Shown: positions 33,306-43,948, counted from the stretch's first letter. The stretch is DNA of 64,000 nt from Gillisella vitis (GCF_014204625.1 NZ_JACHLU010000003.1:248001-312000), one strand, 5' to 3'. A program made the numbers and translations. The notes: generated from the letters alone by a model not told the origin.

Positions 33306-34624
33306 TCGGTTCTGGTCTTCAGGCGGGTGAGCAGAAACAGCCCTCTGAAGGCTAAAAACAGGTTGAGTGACAGCCAAAGACCGTGATTGCCAAAACTGGG
33401 CACCAGCAGCGCTAAAGCCAGAAGATAGCCCGCAAAGGCCGCCAGCATCATATTGCGCATATCGCTGGACCATGCGGCCCCGATAAAAATGCCGTCCATC
33501 TGGAAGGCCAGCGCGCCGGTCATGGCGGTGATGGCGGCCCAGGGCAGAAAGTGACGCGCCATCTGCCGCACGTCTTCAGCGGTGGTCATGGCGTCAATCA
33601 ACTGGCCACCGAAGATGAGAAACACAAGTGTGGTCGACACAGCCAATCCCAGCGACCAGATGCCTGTAAGCTTGACCGCCTGCTCAAAGCCGGGGCGATA
33701 GCGCGCGCCCACCGCCCGCCCGGTGATCTGCTCGGCCGCATTGGCAATGCCATCAAGATAGAAGCTGGCAATCATGAAGAAATTCATCAAAAGTGCATTG
33801 GCCGCAAGCGTGGTCGCCCCAAAGCTGGTGCCGATGCGGGTCAGGAGTGTGAAGGCGGCCAAAAGCACAAAACTGCGAATGAGAATGTCGCGGTTGAGCG
33901 AGAACAGTTCGGCAAGCCGGACCCGATTCAGAAGCTCAGGCCATGTCGGCATCTGGGCCTTATCCATCCGCGAGGCAATGATCAGCAGTCCTGCCACAGC
34001 GGCGCTGGCTTCTCCGGCCACGGCCCCCCATGCCACACCGGCCACGCCCCAGCCAAGATACAGGCCAAGCACAATCGACAGGCTGATATTGACACCATTC
34101 AGCAAAATTTGCAGCGCAAGCCCCAGCGAGCCTTTGCCACGCCCCAGCACAAACCCCATGATGGTGAAATTGGCCAGCGTCAACGGCCCCGCCAGAATGC
34201 GGATGGAAAAATAGGTGGCGGTGACCTCTGCCACGCGCCCCTCTGGCCCCATCATGATCAGGCCGCCTTTCAGCAATAGCGGCGAGAGCAGCAGAAGGAT
34301 CAACCCGATTCCGACAGACAGGATCATGGAGCGACAGAACACCGCTACCTGTTCACGCGGGTCATTGCGTCCGAAGGCCTGCGCCACCAGCGCCGTCGTG
34401 GACGCCCGCAGAAAATTGAGGCTGGCAAACAGCAGGTCAAACAGCACGGCACCAATGGCCAAGCCCGCCAGCGCCGCCGCCTCTCCGGTGCGGCCAATCA
34501 CAGCCGTGTCGGTTATGCCCAGCAGCGGGGTGGTGATATAGCCCAGCGTCATCGGCAGCGCGATGGCCAGCACGCTGCGGTGGGTCACGGTAAAGGCTTT
34601 GTCACGCGGAAAGACTTGGGTCAT
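33281..34624 (-). CDS. MATE family efflux transporter (DinF-like)
   Basis: 447 residues from the ATG at 34624, chosen because GGAG lies seven bases upstream. Twelve hydrophobic segments are seen in two related halves. Typical MATE sequence includes LGITDTAVIGRTGEAAALAG near 40 and ALVAQAFGRNDPREQ near 80. It resembles DinF-type carriers, which expel organic compounds in exchange for H+ or Na+. The substrate is unknown. The last 25 bp overlap pyrD on the other strand. Confidence 0.9.
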   Translation of the reverse strand: MTQVFPRDKAFTVTHRSVLAIALPMTLGYITTPLLGITDTAVIGRTGEAAALAGLAIGAVLFDLLFASLNFLRASTTALVAQAFGRNDPREQVAVFCRSMILSVGIGLILLLLSPLLLKGGLIMMGPEGRVAEVTATYFSIRILAGPLTLANFTIMGFVLGRGKGSLGLALQILLNGVNISLSIVLGLYLGWGVAGVAWGAVAGEASAAVAGLLIIASRMDKAQMPTWPELLNRVRLAELFSLNRDILIRSFVLLAAFTLLTRIGTSFGATTLAANALLMNFFMIASFYLDGIANAAEQITGRAVGARYRPGFEQAVKLTGIWSLGLAVSTTLVFLIFGGQLIDAMTTAEDVRQMARHFLPWAAITAMTGALAFQMDGIFIGAAWSSDMRNMMLAAFAGYLLALALLVPSFGNHGLWLSLNLFLAFRGLFLLTRLKTRTDQTFTDRQ

Positions 34625-34668
34625 GAAAGGCTCCATCAGGCAAGATGCAGCCTTACCCTGAAAGCCTT

Positions 34669-35250
34669 TTATCCGATTCTCAGCTGAATGCCATTGCTCA
34701 AGGGAATACCCGATGCCGGTCCCGGATTTGGCCGCGGTGTGCCAGAGAGCACCATGGCCCAATAGGGCTTGTTGCCGCGCTCTGGAATACGGGCCACCGC
34801 CACGCCGAGGCCGTGGTATGGCCCCAGCATGTTCTCCAGATGATGTTTGGAATTGATCCAGGCCTGCATGGCGGCTTCATCGGTCTGTTGCAGCATGGCG
34901 ATGTTTTCGGCGGCCGGAAGCTGCACGCTGCTATCACGCATCCGTGCGCCAAAACTGTCACCCATGCCAATCAGATGCGCCATTTTTTCGGCCTGCACCA
35001 TGCGATTGGCCTGAAACATCGCAGCCCGGGTGGCGGCTGCATCGGCCACCAGCGCCGATTTGCCGTTCTTGGCGCGCAGCGTGTTGATCATCGGCAGGAA
35101 GGCCGCTGTTTCATCGGCCACATTGGAGGGCGCTGCTGGCTTGGGTGGCGCTGTTGCACAACCGGCCAGCGTGGCTGTCAGCCCAAGACCAGCAAGCGCT
35201 ACAAAACGGCGACGGCTGGCAATCAGAGTCAAGGTATTTTCAAAAGACAT
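34669..35250 (-). CDS. CAP-domain lipoprotein
   Basis: 193 residues from the ATG at 35250 (MSFENTLTLIASRRRFVALA). A lipoprotein signal ends in LAGC near residue 31, followed by a Pro/Ala linker. A CAP/SCP-PR1 domain follows: LPMINTLRAKNGKSALVAD, the AENIAM core and LENMLGPYHGLGVAVA. The paired arginines before the hydrophobic stretch also resemble a Tat signal. CAP proteins act outside the membrane, with varied or unknown roles. It starts just after the stop of the small membrane gene upstream, suggesting an operon. Confidence 0.87.
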   Translation of the reverse strand: MSFENTLTLIASRRRFVALAGLGLTATLAGCATAPPKPAAPSNVADETAAFLPMINTLRAKNGKSALVADAAATRAAMFQANRMVQAEKMAHLIGMGDSFGARMRDSSVQLPAAENIAMLQQTDEAAMQAWINSKHHLENMLGPYHGLGVAVARIPERGNKPYWAMVLSGTPRPNPGPASGIPLSNGIQLRIG

Positions 35251-35251
35251 G

Positions 35252-35518
35252 TTATTTCCGCAGATCAATCAGGCGCAGGATGATGAAGATGGGAATGACA
35301 ATGCTGGCCCCCAGCAGCAGATAATCGCCCACCCGGCCGAGGGCCGAAAAGCCCTTGTGCCAGAGATCGAAAATAAAGCGCCGCACACTGTCAATGATGT
35401 CGATGGGATAGATGTCAAACATATGCATGACAAAGCCAACAATCACCGACACAACGATGAGTTTGACAATGGTGCGACCAATCGAATCGCCCAGAAATCT
35501 GTTGACGCCGTCTGACAT
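35252..35518 (-). CDS. Small conserved membrane protein (DUF6460-like)
   Basis: 88 residues from the ATG at 35518 (MSDGVNRFLGDSIGRTIVKL). Two hydrophobic segments are seen at about 18-40 and 62-82, with an amphipathic part DSVRRFIFDLWHKGF between. It resembles short rhizobial membrane proteins of the DUF6460 type; this is from memory and unverified. It lies directly upstream of the CAP lipoprotein gene with one base between stop and start, so the two are probably co-translated. Confidence 0.72.
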   Translation of the reverse strand: MSDGVNRFLGDSIGRTIVKLIVVSVIVGFVMHMFDIYPIDIIDSVRRFIFDLWHKGFSALGRVGDYLLLGASIVIPIFIILRLIDLRK

Positions 35519-35683
35519 ATTTGGGGTCTCCTTGTTGCCGTCGCATAGCCTCACATAAGCACAGGATTATGGCGGCGCAAGCAGGCGCATGGTTTGGCAG
35601 GGCAATTGAAAAAATAGCTCTTGCGTTTTTGCAGGGTTTTGCCATTGCTCACGCATATTTTCCTCGATGCAGTTTGAAACCTC

Positions 35684-36628
35684 ATGCACCCCATTCAAAA
35701 TCGTTCCGGTGATGCCGTGGCCGACCGCCGCGCAGATTATGCACGTATGCTCTCCGAGGGAGGTGATCCTGCTGCGGCTGCCGAATTGATGGAACAGGCG
35801 CTGGAGCTTGCGCCGCAATGGGTGGGTGGCTGGTTTTTGCTGGGCGAGTATCGCGTCAAGGCCGGACATGTTGAGCCTGCCGCTGAGGCCTATCGTCAGG
35901 TGTTGGCGCTTAACCCAGACGATATGTTTGCAGCCGGGCTAAAACTTGCGCTGATTGGCGCAGAGACCGTGCCCCAACAGCCTCCGAGCCGCTATGTCGA
36001 AGCGCTTTTTGATGACTATGCCAACCGCTTTGAAACCTCGCTGGTGCAAAAGCTGGAGTATCGTGTGCCGCAAAAGCTGGTGGCAATGATAAGCAATCTT
36101 CTGGGCAAAGACATGCACTTTCGCCATGCCATTGATCTGGGCTGCGGAACGGGGCTGATGGGGATGGAGCTAAAGCCCTTTGTTGAGTATCTCGAAGGCT
36201 ACGATCTCTCCGCTGGTATGCTGGCCAAGGCCGCTGAAAAGCACATTTACGATCATCTCGGCGAGGCTGATTTGTCTCTGGATGCCGGGACATGTGGCTT
36301 GTTTTCAACAGAAAAGGGCAGGGCGCGTGCCGATCTGATCACCGTGGCCGATGTGCTGATCTATCTGGGAGCCTTGGGCGGTATTTTCGCGCTGGTGGCG
36401 GAACTGGCATCCGACAATGCCTGTCTGGTTTTTTCTGTTGAAACGAACGCGGAGCAACACGGCTTTTCGCTGGCCAGTTCGCTGCGCTACCAGCACAGCC
36501 ATGCCTATGTTGTGGCTGAACTTGAGCGGGCCGGGTTTGCCTTGCTGGAAAGCCAGCCCACCACAATTCGCATGGATGGCGGCAAACCTATCCCCGGCTT
36601 TCTGTTTGTTGCCAGAAAACAGCTTTGA
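35684..36628 (+). CDS. TPR-containing SAM-dependent methyltransferase
   Basis: 314 residues. Two TPR-like helical pairs at the N-terminus (about 15-85; GGDPAAAAELMEQALELAPQ) precede a class I methyltransferase domain with motif I AIDLGCGTGLMG near 148 and YDLSAGMLAKA near 173. It would methylate a protein or small molecule; the TPRs suggest a protein partner. The substrate is unknown. It stands upstream of the YitT-like gene by 111 bp. Confidence 0.85.
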   Translation: MHPIQNRSGDAVADRRADYARMLSEGGDPAAAAELMEQALELAPQWVGGWFLLGEYRVKAGHVEPAAEAYRQVLALNPDDMFAAGLKLALIGAETVPQQPPSRYVEALFDDYANRFETSLVQKLEYRVPQKLVAMISNLLGKDMHFRHAIDLGCGTGLMGMELKPFVEYLEGYDLSAGMLAKAAEKHIYDHLGEADLSLDAGTCGLFSTEKGRARADLITVADVLIYLGALGGIFALVAELASDNACLVFSVETNAEQHGFSLASSLRYQHSHAYVVAELERAGFALLESQPTTIRMDGGKPIPGFLFVARKQL

Positions 36629-36739
36629 AAGATGGAATATTGCGATCTTTACGATAGGTCAGTTTTGCTGACCTATGCCTCTTGAAAGCCCCGGAATTTC
36701 AGGCATCCTTATGGAAAATTCGGACCTTGAGGTGTGGCC

Positions 36740-37378
36740 ATGGCATTGATGAACAACATGTTGGGCATCTGGAACAACAATCCCGCACGCCATAGCCGCG
36801 CCGAGGATGTGCAGGGCATTTTATGCGGCACCATCATTGCCGCCCTTGGCCTCTATTTCATCTCCACCATTGGCCTTGTCACCAGCGGCATCGCGGGGCT
36901 TGCCTTTGTGGTGCATTACTGGACCGGCTGGAATTTTGGTCTGCTGTTTTTTCTGCTCAACATGCCGTTTTATATTCTCTCCATCAAACGGGTCGGCTGG
37001 GATTTTACCCTCAAAACCTTTCTCTCCGTGGCACTCACCTCGCTTCTCGTGGAAGTCCAGGGCCGTTTTCTCACCATCTCATCCATCAACCCCATCTGGG
37101 GTGCCATTCTCGGCGGCGTGCTGCTGGGCTTTGGCCTGCTGGCGCTCTATCGCCACCGCGCCAGCCTCGGCGGGATTGGCATTCTGGCCGTGTTCATTCA
37201 GGATCGCTTTGGCATTCAGGCGGGGCTGGTGCAGCTCGCCTTTGACGTGGTTGTGATGGCGCTGGCCTTTACCGTGGTCAGCCCATGGGTTGTCTGCTGC
37301 TCGATTATCGGTGCTGTGGTGCTGAACCTGTTTGTGCTGATCAACCACCGCTCGGATCGGTATATTGCGCTTCGGTGA
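36740..37378 (+). CDS. YitT-family membrane protein, paralogue 1
   Basis: 212 residues from the ATG at 36740, with GAGG seven bases upstream. Five or six membrane segments match the YitT/DUF161 fold. Characteristic sequence includes LVTSGIAGLAFVVHYWTGW and the C-terminal LVQLAFDVVVMALAF. A similar gene lies at 56391-57035; shared blocks include EDVQG near the start, RASLGGIGILA-type sequence and a final INHRSDRYIA-type end. The family is of unknown function, presumably a transporter. Confidence 0.87.
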   Translation: MALMNNMLGIWNNNPARHSRAEDVQGILCGTIIAALGLYFISTIGLVTSGIAGLAFVVHYWTGWNFGLLFFLLNMPFYILSIKRVGWDFTLKTFLSVALTSLLVEVQGRFLTISSINPIWGAILGGVLLGFGLLALYRHRASLGGIGILAVFIQDRFGIQAGLVQLAFDVVVMALAFTVVSPWVVCCSIIGAVVLNLFVLINHRSDRYIALR

Positions 37379-37460
37379 TCAGGCTTTTTCGGCTTGACGT
37401 AATCTTCCAAATATCGTGCATGCTGTTATCCGGTTGTGCAATCGCGTCGGAGGATTTGCC

Positions 37461-38423
37461 ATGCGCGTTCCAGCATTCGTGCTTGCGGCTGTTTTAAGTT
37501 TGTCGGCTGGACTGGCGCATAGCGCGGGTTTGAAATCTTTCGACATCCCCGCCGATGCGGCGGGTCCGGCGTTGAAAGCCGTTCAATGGTCGCCCTGCGC
37601 CAAGCCGGACGGCGAGATCAAGGTTGGCCCCTTTGTTCTTCCGGGCGTTCGAGATTGCCCGATTGAGGGTGAAAAGCGACCGCTGATTGTGATTTCCCAT
37701 GGGTTTGGCGGCACCAATCTCAGTCATCACGACACGGCTGAAGCGCTGGCCAATGCCGGATTTGTGGTTGTGGCGATCAATCACCCCGATGATACGGCTG
37801 CAAACCCAGAAAAACAGCATAGTCTGAAGGCTTTGATCAGCCGCCCGACAGATGTGAAGCGGGTGATTGACTTCATGCTCGGGTCTTCCCCGGACGCGGC
37901 CAAGATTGATCCAAGCGCCATCGGCTTTTTCGGCTTTTCCCGAGGCGGATACACCGGGCTTGTTCTGGCGGGGGCCAATCCGGATTTTCAAGCCTTGCGC
38001 ACGCCTTGTCAGGATCAGACGGGGGTGACCTGTCCTGCGGTGAACCAGAATGCCGTCCCGAAGGTCGCTTTGCAGCATGATCAACGGATCAGGGCGTTTG
38101 TGATTGCCGATCCTCTGAGCAGTGTTTTTTCTGCTCCAGAGAGTGTGCAGAATGTCACTGCACCTATTCAGATGTGGGGATCTCAATATGGTGGGGATGG
38201 TGTTTCACCGGAAAATCTTCAGACAGTTGTTAACAACCTGTCCGTGAAGCCTGATTTTCATCTTGTGCCGAACTCTGAACATTTTGTATTTTTGACTGTT
38301 TGCCCCGCAGAACTGGTCAAAAACCTCCCAGAGCTCTGCGTCGATAGGCCGGGTTTTGATCGGACAGCTTTCCATCAGGATTTGAATAAAAAAGTGGCGG
38401 CGTTTTTTAAGGCGCATCTGTAA
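37461..38423 (+). CDS. Secreted alpha/beta hydrolase (dienelactone hydrolase/PAF-acetylhydrolase-like)
   Basis: 320 residues from the ATG at 37461, with GGAGGATT upstream; an upstream ATG lacks an SD. A signal peptide ends at AHSA (about residue 21). The hydrolase core has an oxyanion strand PLIVISHGFGGTNLSH near 85 and the nucleophile elbow GFFGFSRGGYTG near 155, and a late PNSEHFVF likely contains the catalytic His. Six Cys in the mature part, some in CQDQTGVTCP, may form disulfides, as fits a periplasmic enzyme. The substrate is unknown. Confidence 0.85.
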   Translation: MRVPAFVLAAVLSLSAGLAHSAGLKSFDIPADAAGPALKAVQWSPCAKPDGEIKVGPFVLPGVRDCPIEGEKRPLIVISHGFGGTNLSHHDTAEALANAGFVVVAINHPDDTAANPEKQHSLKALISRPTDVKRVIDFMLGSSPDAAKIDPSAIGFFGFSRGGYTGLVLAGANPDFQALRTPCQDQTGVTCPAVNQNAVPKVALQHDQRIRAFVIADPLSSVFSAPESVQNVTAPIQMWGSQYGGDGVSPENLQTVVNNLSVKPDFHLVPNSEHFVFLTVCPAELVKNLPELCVDRPGFDRTAFHQDLNKKVAAFFKAHL

Positions 38424-38448
38424 CCACAATGCTGCATTGTTATAACAA

Positions 38449-38476
38449 AAAAAGCTGGCTTTAACGCCAGCTTTTC
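38449..38476. terminator. Bidirectional intrinsic terminator
   Basis: AAAAGCTGGC and GCCAGCTTTT form a ten-base stem with a 6-nt loop and A/T runs on both sides. It separates the convergent hydrolase gene and the end of the beta-oxidation operon. Confidence 0.88.
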
Positions 38477-38498
38477 TCATGTTCAAAATACAAAACCC

Positions 38499-40712
38499 TC
38501 AAGCCGCCGTCTTCACCGCCCCATAAGGATCAAACCGCCCGTAGAACGTCTCGCCCTTCGCCGCCATGTCCTTCAGCAGCGGTGTCGGGGCAAAGTGTGC
38601 GCCATAGTCCTTGGCCAGCTTTTCGCACAGAGCCACAAACACCTTCACGCCCATACCGTCGATATAGGACAGCGCGCCGCCGGTGTAGGGGGCAAAGCCG
38701 AAGCCGAGGATGGAGCCGACATCGGCTTCACGCGGATCGGTGACAATGCCTTCTTCCACCGTGCGGGCGGCCTCCAGCGCGATGGTCACCAGCAGGCGTT
38801 GCTTGAGCACGGTGACATCCACATCCGCAGGCTTTTGCTGCGGGTAGAGGTCTTTGAGGCCCGGCCAGAGCGATTTCTTCAACGGCTTGGCGGGGTAATC
38901 GTAAAAACCCTTGCCATTCTTGCGGCCACGGCGGTCGAGTTCATCGACCATCTTGTTGACCAGTTCCATGTGCTTGGTCTCGACGGAGGCCGCACCCAGA
39001 TCGGCAATGGAAGCCTTCATGATCTTTTGCGACAGGTCCACCGCCACTTCGTCATTCAGTGACAGCGGGCCAACCGGCATTCCGGCCATTTTCGCGGCAT
39101 TTTCGATCATCACCGCAGGCACGCCTTCAATCAGCATGTCATAGGCTTCGTTCATGTAGCGGAAGACGCAGCGGTTGACGAAGAAGCCGCGCGTGTCGTT
39201 GACAACGATTGGCGTTTTCTTGATTGCGGCCACATAATCCAGCGCAACGGCCAGCGCCTTGTCGCCTGTCTGTTCGCCCACAATCACTTCCGTCAGCATC
39301 ATCTTTTCAACGGGCGAGAAGAAATGCACGCCGATGAAATCCACCGGACGTTTGGAGTTTTTGGCAAGGCCCGTGATCGGCAGGGTCGAGGTGTTGGAGG
39401 CAAAAATCGCGCCTTCCGGCAGCACGGCTTCCACCTTTTCAATCACCGCCTTCTTTACGTCGCGGTCTTCAAACACCGCTTCGATGACCAGATCGGCGTC
39501 CGACAGCGAACCATAATCCTCGGTTGGGGTGATCAGAGACAGCAGCTTTTCGCCTGCTTCCTTGGTCATTTTGCCCTTACCAATGGCACCTGCTACCAGA
39601 CCTTCAGCCACGGACTTACCCTTAGCTGCGGCTTCCATATCACGGTCAATCAGCACCACGGGCAGGCCCGCTGCTGCCGTCACATAGGCAATCGATGCCC
39701 CCATGAAGCCAGCGCCGACAACGCCGATTTTCGAAAGAGTGCTCTTGGGCTGACCCACTGGTCGACGTGCACCCTTGCCAAGCTCTTGCAGCGAGATGAA
39801 CAGCGAACGGATCATCGAAAACGCTTCGGTGGTCTGCACGATTTGGGTGAAATAGCGCTGCTCAATCCGAAGCCCGGTGTCAAACGGCACTTGCAGGCCT
39901 TCATACACGCATTTCAAAATCGCCAGCGCTGCCGGATAATTGCCCGCTGTTTCCCGGCGCAAAATGGCCGGAGCCGCTGGCCAAAGCTGGGCCGAGGCAG
40001 GCGTCCAGATGCCGCCGCCGGGGGCTTTGAAGCCCTTTTCATCCCATGGAGCAACCGGCTTCAAACCATCCTTGATCATCTGCTTGGCAGCGGTGATCAA
40101 TTGGTCTGGCTCCACCACCTGATGCACAAGGTTCATGGCCTTGGCGCGTTGCGGGGTGAGAGTCTGGCCCGTGGTCATCATTTGCAGCGCATCTTGCGCA
40201 TTGGTCAGGCGCGAAACGCGCTGCGTGCCGCCTGCACCCGGAAAGATGCCAACCTTGACTTCCGGCAGCGCCAGCTTGACCGATTTGGCGTTTGACGCCA
40301 CACGGCCATGGCAGGCCAGCGACAGCTCAAACGCGCCGCCCATGCAGGTGCCATTGATGGCAGACACCCATGGCTTGCCATTGGTCTCAATCTTGCGCCA
40401 CAGCCAGCTCATGCGGCCAGCCGCATCAAACAGCTTTTGCACGGCGTTGGCAGGGTCCTTGACCTTTTCCTCATGCAGCATGGAGAACATGCCCTTGATC
40501 ATGGTCAGATCAGCACCACCGGAAAAGGCGGCTTTGCCAGAGGTGAAGACCACGCCTTTCACGGCTTCATCGGCCACTGTGGCATCCACAATCGCCTCAA
40601 TCTCGTCCATCACCTCAACGGTGAATACATTCATGCTCTTGTCGGGCATGTCCCATGTCACAAGCGCAATGCCGTCGGCGTCGGTCTCTACGGTGAAATT
40701 CTTATAGGTCAT
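38499..40712 (-). CDS. 3-hydroxyacyl-CoA dehydrogenase/enoyl-CoA hydratase (FadB/FadJ type)
   Basis: 737 residues from the ATG at 40712; GGGAGGG lies six bases upstream and favours this over the ATG two codons earlier. The N-terminal crotonase domain (about 5-300) has [11 protein letters not shown] and [18 protein letters not shown] for the oxyanion hole and Glu-containing site. The dehydrogenase domain starts with the NAD motif [13 protein letters not shown] near 345; the catalytic His is in [12 protein letters not shown]. Two C-terminal 3HCDH units follow. It catalyses steps two and three of fatty-acid beta-oxidation. It is the last gene of the acyl-CoA dehydrogenase-thiolase-FadB operon. 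Confidence 0.95.
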   Translation of the reverse strand: MTYKNFTVETDADGIALVTWDMPDKSMNVFTVEVMDEIEAIVDATVADEAVKGVVFTSGKAAFSGGADLTMIKGMFSMLHEEKVKDPANAVQKLFDAAGRMSWLWRKIETNGKPWVSAINGTCMGGAFELSLACHGRVASNAKSVKLALPEVKVGIFPGAGGTQRVSRLTNAQDALQMMTTGQTLTPQRAKAMNLVHQVVEPDQLITAAKQMIKDGLKPVAPWDEKGFKAPGGGIWTPASAQLWPAAPAILRRETAGNYPAALAILKCVYEGLQVPFDTGLRIEQRYFTQIVQTTEAFSMIRSLFISLQELGKGARRPVGQPKSTLSKIGVVGAGFMGASIAYVTAAAGLPVVLIDRDMEAAAKGKSVAEGLVAGAIGKGKMTKEAGEKLLSLITPTEDYGSLSDADLVIEAVFEDRDVKKAVIEKVEAVLPEGAIFASNTSTLPITGLAKNSKRPVDFIGVHFFSPVEKMMLTEVIVGEQTGDKALAVALDYVAAIKKTPIVVNDTRGFFVNRCVFRYMNEAYDMLIEGVPAVMIENAAKMAGMPVGPLSLNDEVAVDLSQKIMKASIADLGAASVETKHMELVNKMVDELDRRGRKNGKGFYDYPAKPLKKSLWPGLKDLYPQQKPADVDVTVLKQRLLVTIALEAARTVEEGIVTDPREADVGSILGFGFAPYTGGALSYIDGMGVKVFVALCEKLAKDYGAHFAPTPLLKDMAAKGETFYGRFDPYGAVKTAA

Positions 40713-40741
40713 TGTCATCCCTCCCGAAGGATTTTTTGATC

Positions 40742-40785
40742 GTGGTTTCTCGCGGAAAACCGGTTCCCACTTTTCCTGAAACCAC
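40742..40785. repeat. Intra-operon palindromic repeat
   Basis: Arms GTGGTTTC/GAAACCAC enclose GGAAAACCGGTTCCC and ACTTTTCCTG. The inside matches, in reverse, the core of the repeat at 8865-8913, but the arms differ. It fills most of the 73-bp gap between the thiolase and FadB genes and may adjust their relative expression. Confidence 0.8.
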
Positions 40786-41994
40786 TCAAACGCGTTCAAT
40801 AACAGTTGCCGTGCCCATGCCTGCCCCGATGCAGAGCGTGACCAAAGCGGTGTTCAAGTCGCGCCGTTCCAGCTCATCCAGCACGGTGCCGAGAATCATC
40901 GCACCTGTTGCCCCCAGCGGATGACCCATGGCAATCGCGCCACCGTTGACGTTCATCACATCATGCGACACATCAAAATGCTGCATGAAGCGCAAAACCA
41001 CGGCGGCAAAGGCCTCGTTCAACTCAAACAGATCAATATCGGCCAAGGTCATGCCGGTTTTCTGTAAGAGCTTTTCGGTCACATCCACCGGACCTGTCAG
41101 CATCAAAGCCGGATCAGAGCCGATATTGGCAAAGGCGCGAATGCGCGCCCGTGGCTTCAAGCCCATGCTTTCGCCGCCCGTCTTGGAGCCGAGCAGCACA
41201 ACGCCGGAGCCATCGACAATGCCGGAAGAATTGCCCGCATGGTGGACGTAATTGATTTTCTCGATTTCCGGATGCGCCTGAATGCCCACGGCTTCAAAGC
41301 CGCCCATTTCGCCGGGCATCTGGAAGGATGGGTTGAGACCCGCCAAGGACTGCATATCGGTGCCGGGACGCATATGTTCATCATGGGCCAGAATCACCAG
41401 CCCGTTTTGGTCGCGCACGGCAGCAACGGATTTGTCGAAATAGCCGTTTTTCCACGCATGGGCTGCGCGCTTCTGGCTTTCCACGGCATAGGCATCCACG
41501 TCATCGCGGGAGAAGCCATATTTTGTGGCAATCAGATCGGCAGACACGCCTTGCGGCATGAAATAGGCCGGGAAGTTGACGGACGGGTCCATGAACCACG
41601 CCCCGCCCGACATGCCAAGCCCCACGCGCGACATGCTTTCCACACCACCGGCAATCACGATGTGATCTGCGCCAGCGGCAATCTTGCCAGCGGCCAGATT
41701 GATGGCATCAAGACCGGAGGCGCAGAAACGCGAGATCTGAACACCCGGTGCCGTTGTGGAGTAACCAGCCTCAAAAGCCGCAGCTTTCGGGATAACCGCG
41801 CCCGCATCCATCACCGGATCAACGCAGCCCATGATGATGTCATCAACGGTGGATGTATCCAGACCATTGCGGTCGCGGATGGCTTCCAGCGCCTTGGCCG
41901 CAAGGCGCACCGATGGCACTTCGTGGAGTGCGCCATCTTTTTTGCCGCGGCCGCGCGGCGTGCGTACGTGGTCGTAAACAAATACGTCAGTCAT
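40786..41994 (-). CDS. Acetyl-CoA C-acyltransferase (thiolase, FadA type)
   Basis: 402 residues from the ATG at 41994, with GGAGAGAG upstream. The acyl-acceptor Cys is in [17 protein letters not shown] near 90. The C-terminal active-site blocks are [18 protein letters not shown] near 355 (His) and [14 protein letters not shown] near 390 (Cys). It cleaves 3-ketoacyl-CoA with CoA at the last step of beta-oxidation. It is the middle gene of the operon, between an acyl-CoA dehydrogenase and FadB-type enzyme. Confidence 0.95.
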   Translation of the reverse strand: MTDVFVYDHVRTPRGRGKKDGALHEVPSVRLAAKALEAIRDRNGLDTSTVDDIIMGCVDPVMDAGAVIPKAAAFEAGYSTTAPGVQISRFCASGLDAINLAAGKIAAGADHIVIAGGVESMSRVGLGMSGGAWFMDPSVNFPAYFMPQGVSADLIATKYGFSRDDVDAYAVESQKRAAHAWKNGYFDKSVAAVRDQNGLVILAHDEHMRPGTDMQSLAGLNPSFQMPGEMGGFEAVGIQAHPEIEKINYVHHAGNSSGIVDGSGVVLLGSKTGGESMGLKPRARIRAFANIGSDPALMLTGPVDVTEKLLQKTGMTLADIDLFELNEAFAAVVLRFMQHFDVSHDVMNVNGGAIAMGHPLGATGAMILGTVLDELERRDLNTALVTLCIGAGMGTATVIERV

Positions 41995-42069
41995 CGTCTC
42001 TCTCCCCGGAGCGCAACGCTCCTGAATTTTTTCAATGGCTTGCCCCCGGTGGGGACAGGCCAAATTCCA

Positions 42070-43863
42070 TCAAAATGCTTCAGCAGCCATGGCCATCACG
42101 CTGTCAGCACCCGCTTCAATGCGGGTTTTGCGCAAAGCTGTTTCCGGCATGATCTTTTCCATGAAGAAGCGCCCGGTCAACAGCTTATTGTTGTAATAAT
42201 CGGCATCACTTGCGCCATTTTCCAGCGCCTCATTCGCGGCCTTGGCCATTTTGGCCCACATGTAACCCAGCACCACCAGACCGAAGAGATGCATATAATC
42301 GGTCGAGCCAGCACCGGCATTGTCGGGCTTGGCCATAGCATTCTGCATAAACCACATGGTCGCGGCCTGCGCGTCGTTCAGACCCTTCTTGAGCTGCTTG
42401 GTGAAGAAGGACAGCTTTTCATCACCCCGATTTTCCTCGCAGAAAGCGCCAATTTCATTGAAAAGCGCCATCACCGCCCGGCCACCGTTAAGGCCCAGTT
42501 TGCGGCCCACCAGATCCAGCGCCTGAATGCCGTTGGCCCCTTCGTAAATCATGGCAATGCGGGCATCGCGCACGTACTGGCTCATGCCCCATTCTTCAAT
42601 GTAGCCATGGCCGCCATAGACCTGCTGGGCCATCACTGCATGGTCAAAGCCCTTGTCGGTCAATACACCTTTGAGGATCGGCGTCATCAGGCCGAGAATA
42701 TCATCGGCATTCTGCCGCTCGGATGCATCGGTTGAGCGGTGAGCAATATCGGATTTCAGCGCGGTCCACAGGGTAAAGGCGCGGCCTGCCTCGTTAAAGG
42801 CCTTGATGGTCATCAGGGCGCGGCGAATGTCCGGGTGAACAATGATAGGATCGGCCTTTTTATCCGGCGCTTTGGCGCCTGTCAGGGCGCGGCCCTGAAT
42901 GCGCTCGCGGGCGTAAGCCACAGCATTCTGATAGGCCACTTCAGCAATCGAGAGGCCTTGCAGACCAACGCCCAGACGCGCCTCGTTCATCATCACAAAC
43001 ATGGCCGAGAGGCCTTTGTTTTCTGCGCCAATCAGATAGCCGGTGGCCTCATCATAATTCATCACGCAGGTGGCATTGCCGTGAATGCCCATCTTGTGCT
43101 CGATCGCGCCGCAGGACACGCCATTTTTGTCGCCAAGGCTGCCATCGTCCTTGACGATAACCTTGGGCACGATAAACAGCGAAATCCCCTTGGTGCCTTC
43201 CGGTGCACCTTCAATGCGGGCCAGCACCAGATGGATGATGTTCTCGGTCATCCCATGTTCGCCTGCCGAGATGAAAATCTTCTGGCCGGAGATTTTGTAC
43301 GTGCCATCCCCATTCGGCACGGCCTTGGTGCGCAACAGGCCCAGATCGGTGCCGCAATGCGGCTCGGTGAGGTTCATGGTGCCAGACCACACGCCCTCGA
43401 CCATTTTGGGCAGATACGTGGCTTTCTGGGCGTCAGAGCCATGCACCAGAATGGCGGCAATGGCCCCTTGGGTCAGGCCCGGATACATCATCAAGGCCAT
43501 ATTGGCCGATGACATATATTCACCCACCGCAGCGTGCAGCGTATAGGGCAGGCCCTGGCCGCCAAATTCCGCAGGCACCGCCAAGCCGGTCCAGCCGCCC
43601 TGACAATAGGCATCATAGGCCTGCTTGAAGCCCTTGGGCACAGTTACAGAGCCATCATCGTTGCGGGTGCAGCCTTCCTGATCACCAGAGAGGTTGAGCG
43701 GAAAGAGCTGTTCTTCGGCCAGCTTTGCGGCTTCACTCAAGATAGCCTCGATCATATCGGGCGTTGCGTCTTCAAAACCGGGCAGGTTATGGTAGCGCTC
43801 AAGCCCCAGAACGGAATTCAGAATGAAGAGTGTGTCTGTGACTGGTGCCTTGTAAGCGGGCAT
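42070..43863 (-). CDS. Acyl-CoA dehydrogenase (597-residue type)
   Basis: 597 residues from the ATG at 43863 ([16 protein letters not shown]), with GGAGG upstream. It is longer than the classic 380-residue enzymes and matches the approximately 600-residue group with an extra N-terminal segment (PAYKAP) and a C-terminal extension. FAD and substrate motifs include [13 protein letters not shown] and [12 protein letters not shown] near 170-210. [24 protein letters not shown] (quoted in part) near 450 is the typical C-terminal signature. It introduces the first double bond in fatty-acid oxidation and heads the operon. A palindrome at 43925-43948 lies in its promoter. Confidence 0.94.
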   Translation of the reverse strand: MPAYKAPVTDTLFILNSVLGLERYHNLPGFEDATPDMIEAILSEAAKLAEEQLFPLNLSGDQEGCTRNDDGSVTVPKGFKQAYDAYCQGGWTGLAVPAEFGGQGLPYTLHAAVGEYMSSANMALMMYPGLTQGAIAAILVHGSDAQKATYLPKMVEGVWSGTMNLTEPHCGTDLGLLRTKAVPNGDGTYKISGQKIFISAGEHGMTENIIHLVLARIEGAPEGTKGISLFIVPKVIVKDDGSLGDKNGVSCGAIEHKMGIHGNATCVMNYDEATGYLIGAENKGLSAMFVMMNEARLGVGLQGLSIAEVAYQNAVAYARERIQGRALTGAKAPDKKADPIIVHPDIRRALMTIKAFNEAGRAFTLWTALKSDIAHRSTDASERQNADDILGLMTPILKGVLTDKGFDHAVMAQQVYGGHGYIEEWGMSQYVRDARIAMIYEGANGIQALDLVGRKLGLNGGRAVMALFNEIGAFCEENRGDEKLSFFTKQLKKGLNDAQAATMWFMQNAMAKPDNAGAGSTDYMHLFGLVVLGYMWAKMAKAANEALENGASDADYYNNKLLTGRFFMEKIMPETALRKTRIEAGADSVMAMAAEAF

Positions 43864-43924
43864 ATCAGTGTCCTCCGACGGTTTGGGCCGCATTCCTCCG
43901 CAGCCAACGTGTAACCTATTAAAT

Positions 43925-43948
43925 ATTGACGTGCGCGTAAACGTCAAT
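43925..43948. promoter_or_regulatory. Operator-like palindrome before beta-oxidation operon
   Basis: ATTGACGT and ACGTCAAT are perfect arms with an 8-bp spacer, 62 bp upstream of the acyl-CoA dehydrogenase start. A dimeric regulator of fatty-acid use is likely. The half-site resembles motifs reported for MerR-type LiuR operators in proteobacteria, but I could not verify a match. Confidence 0.55.
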
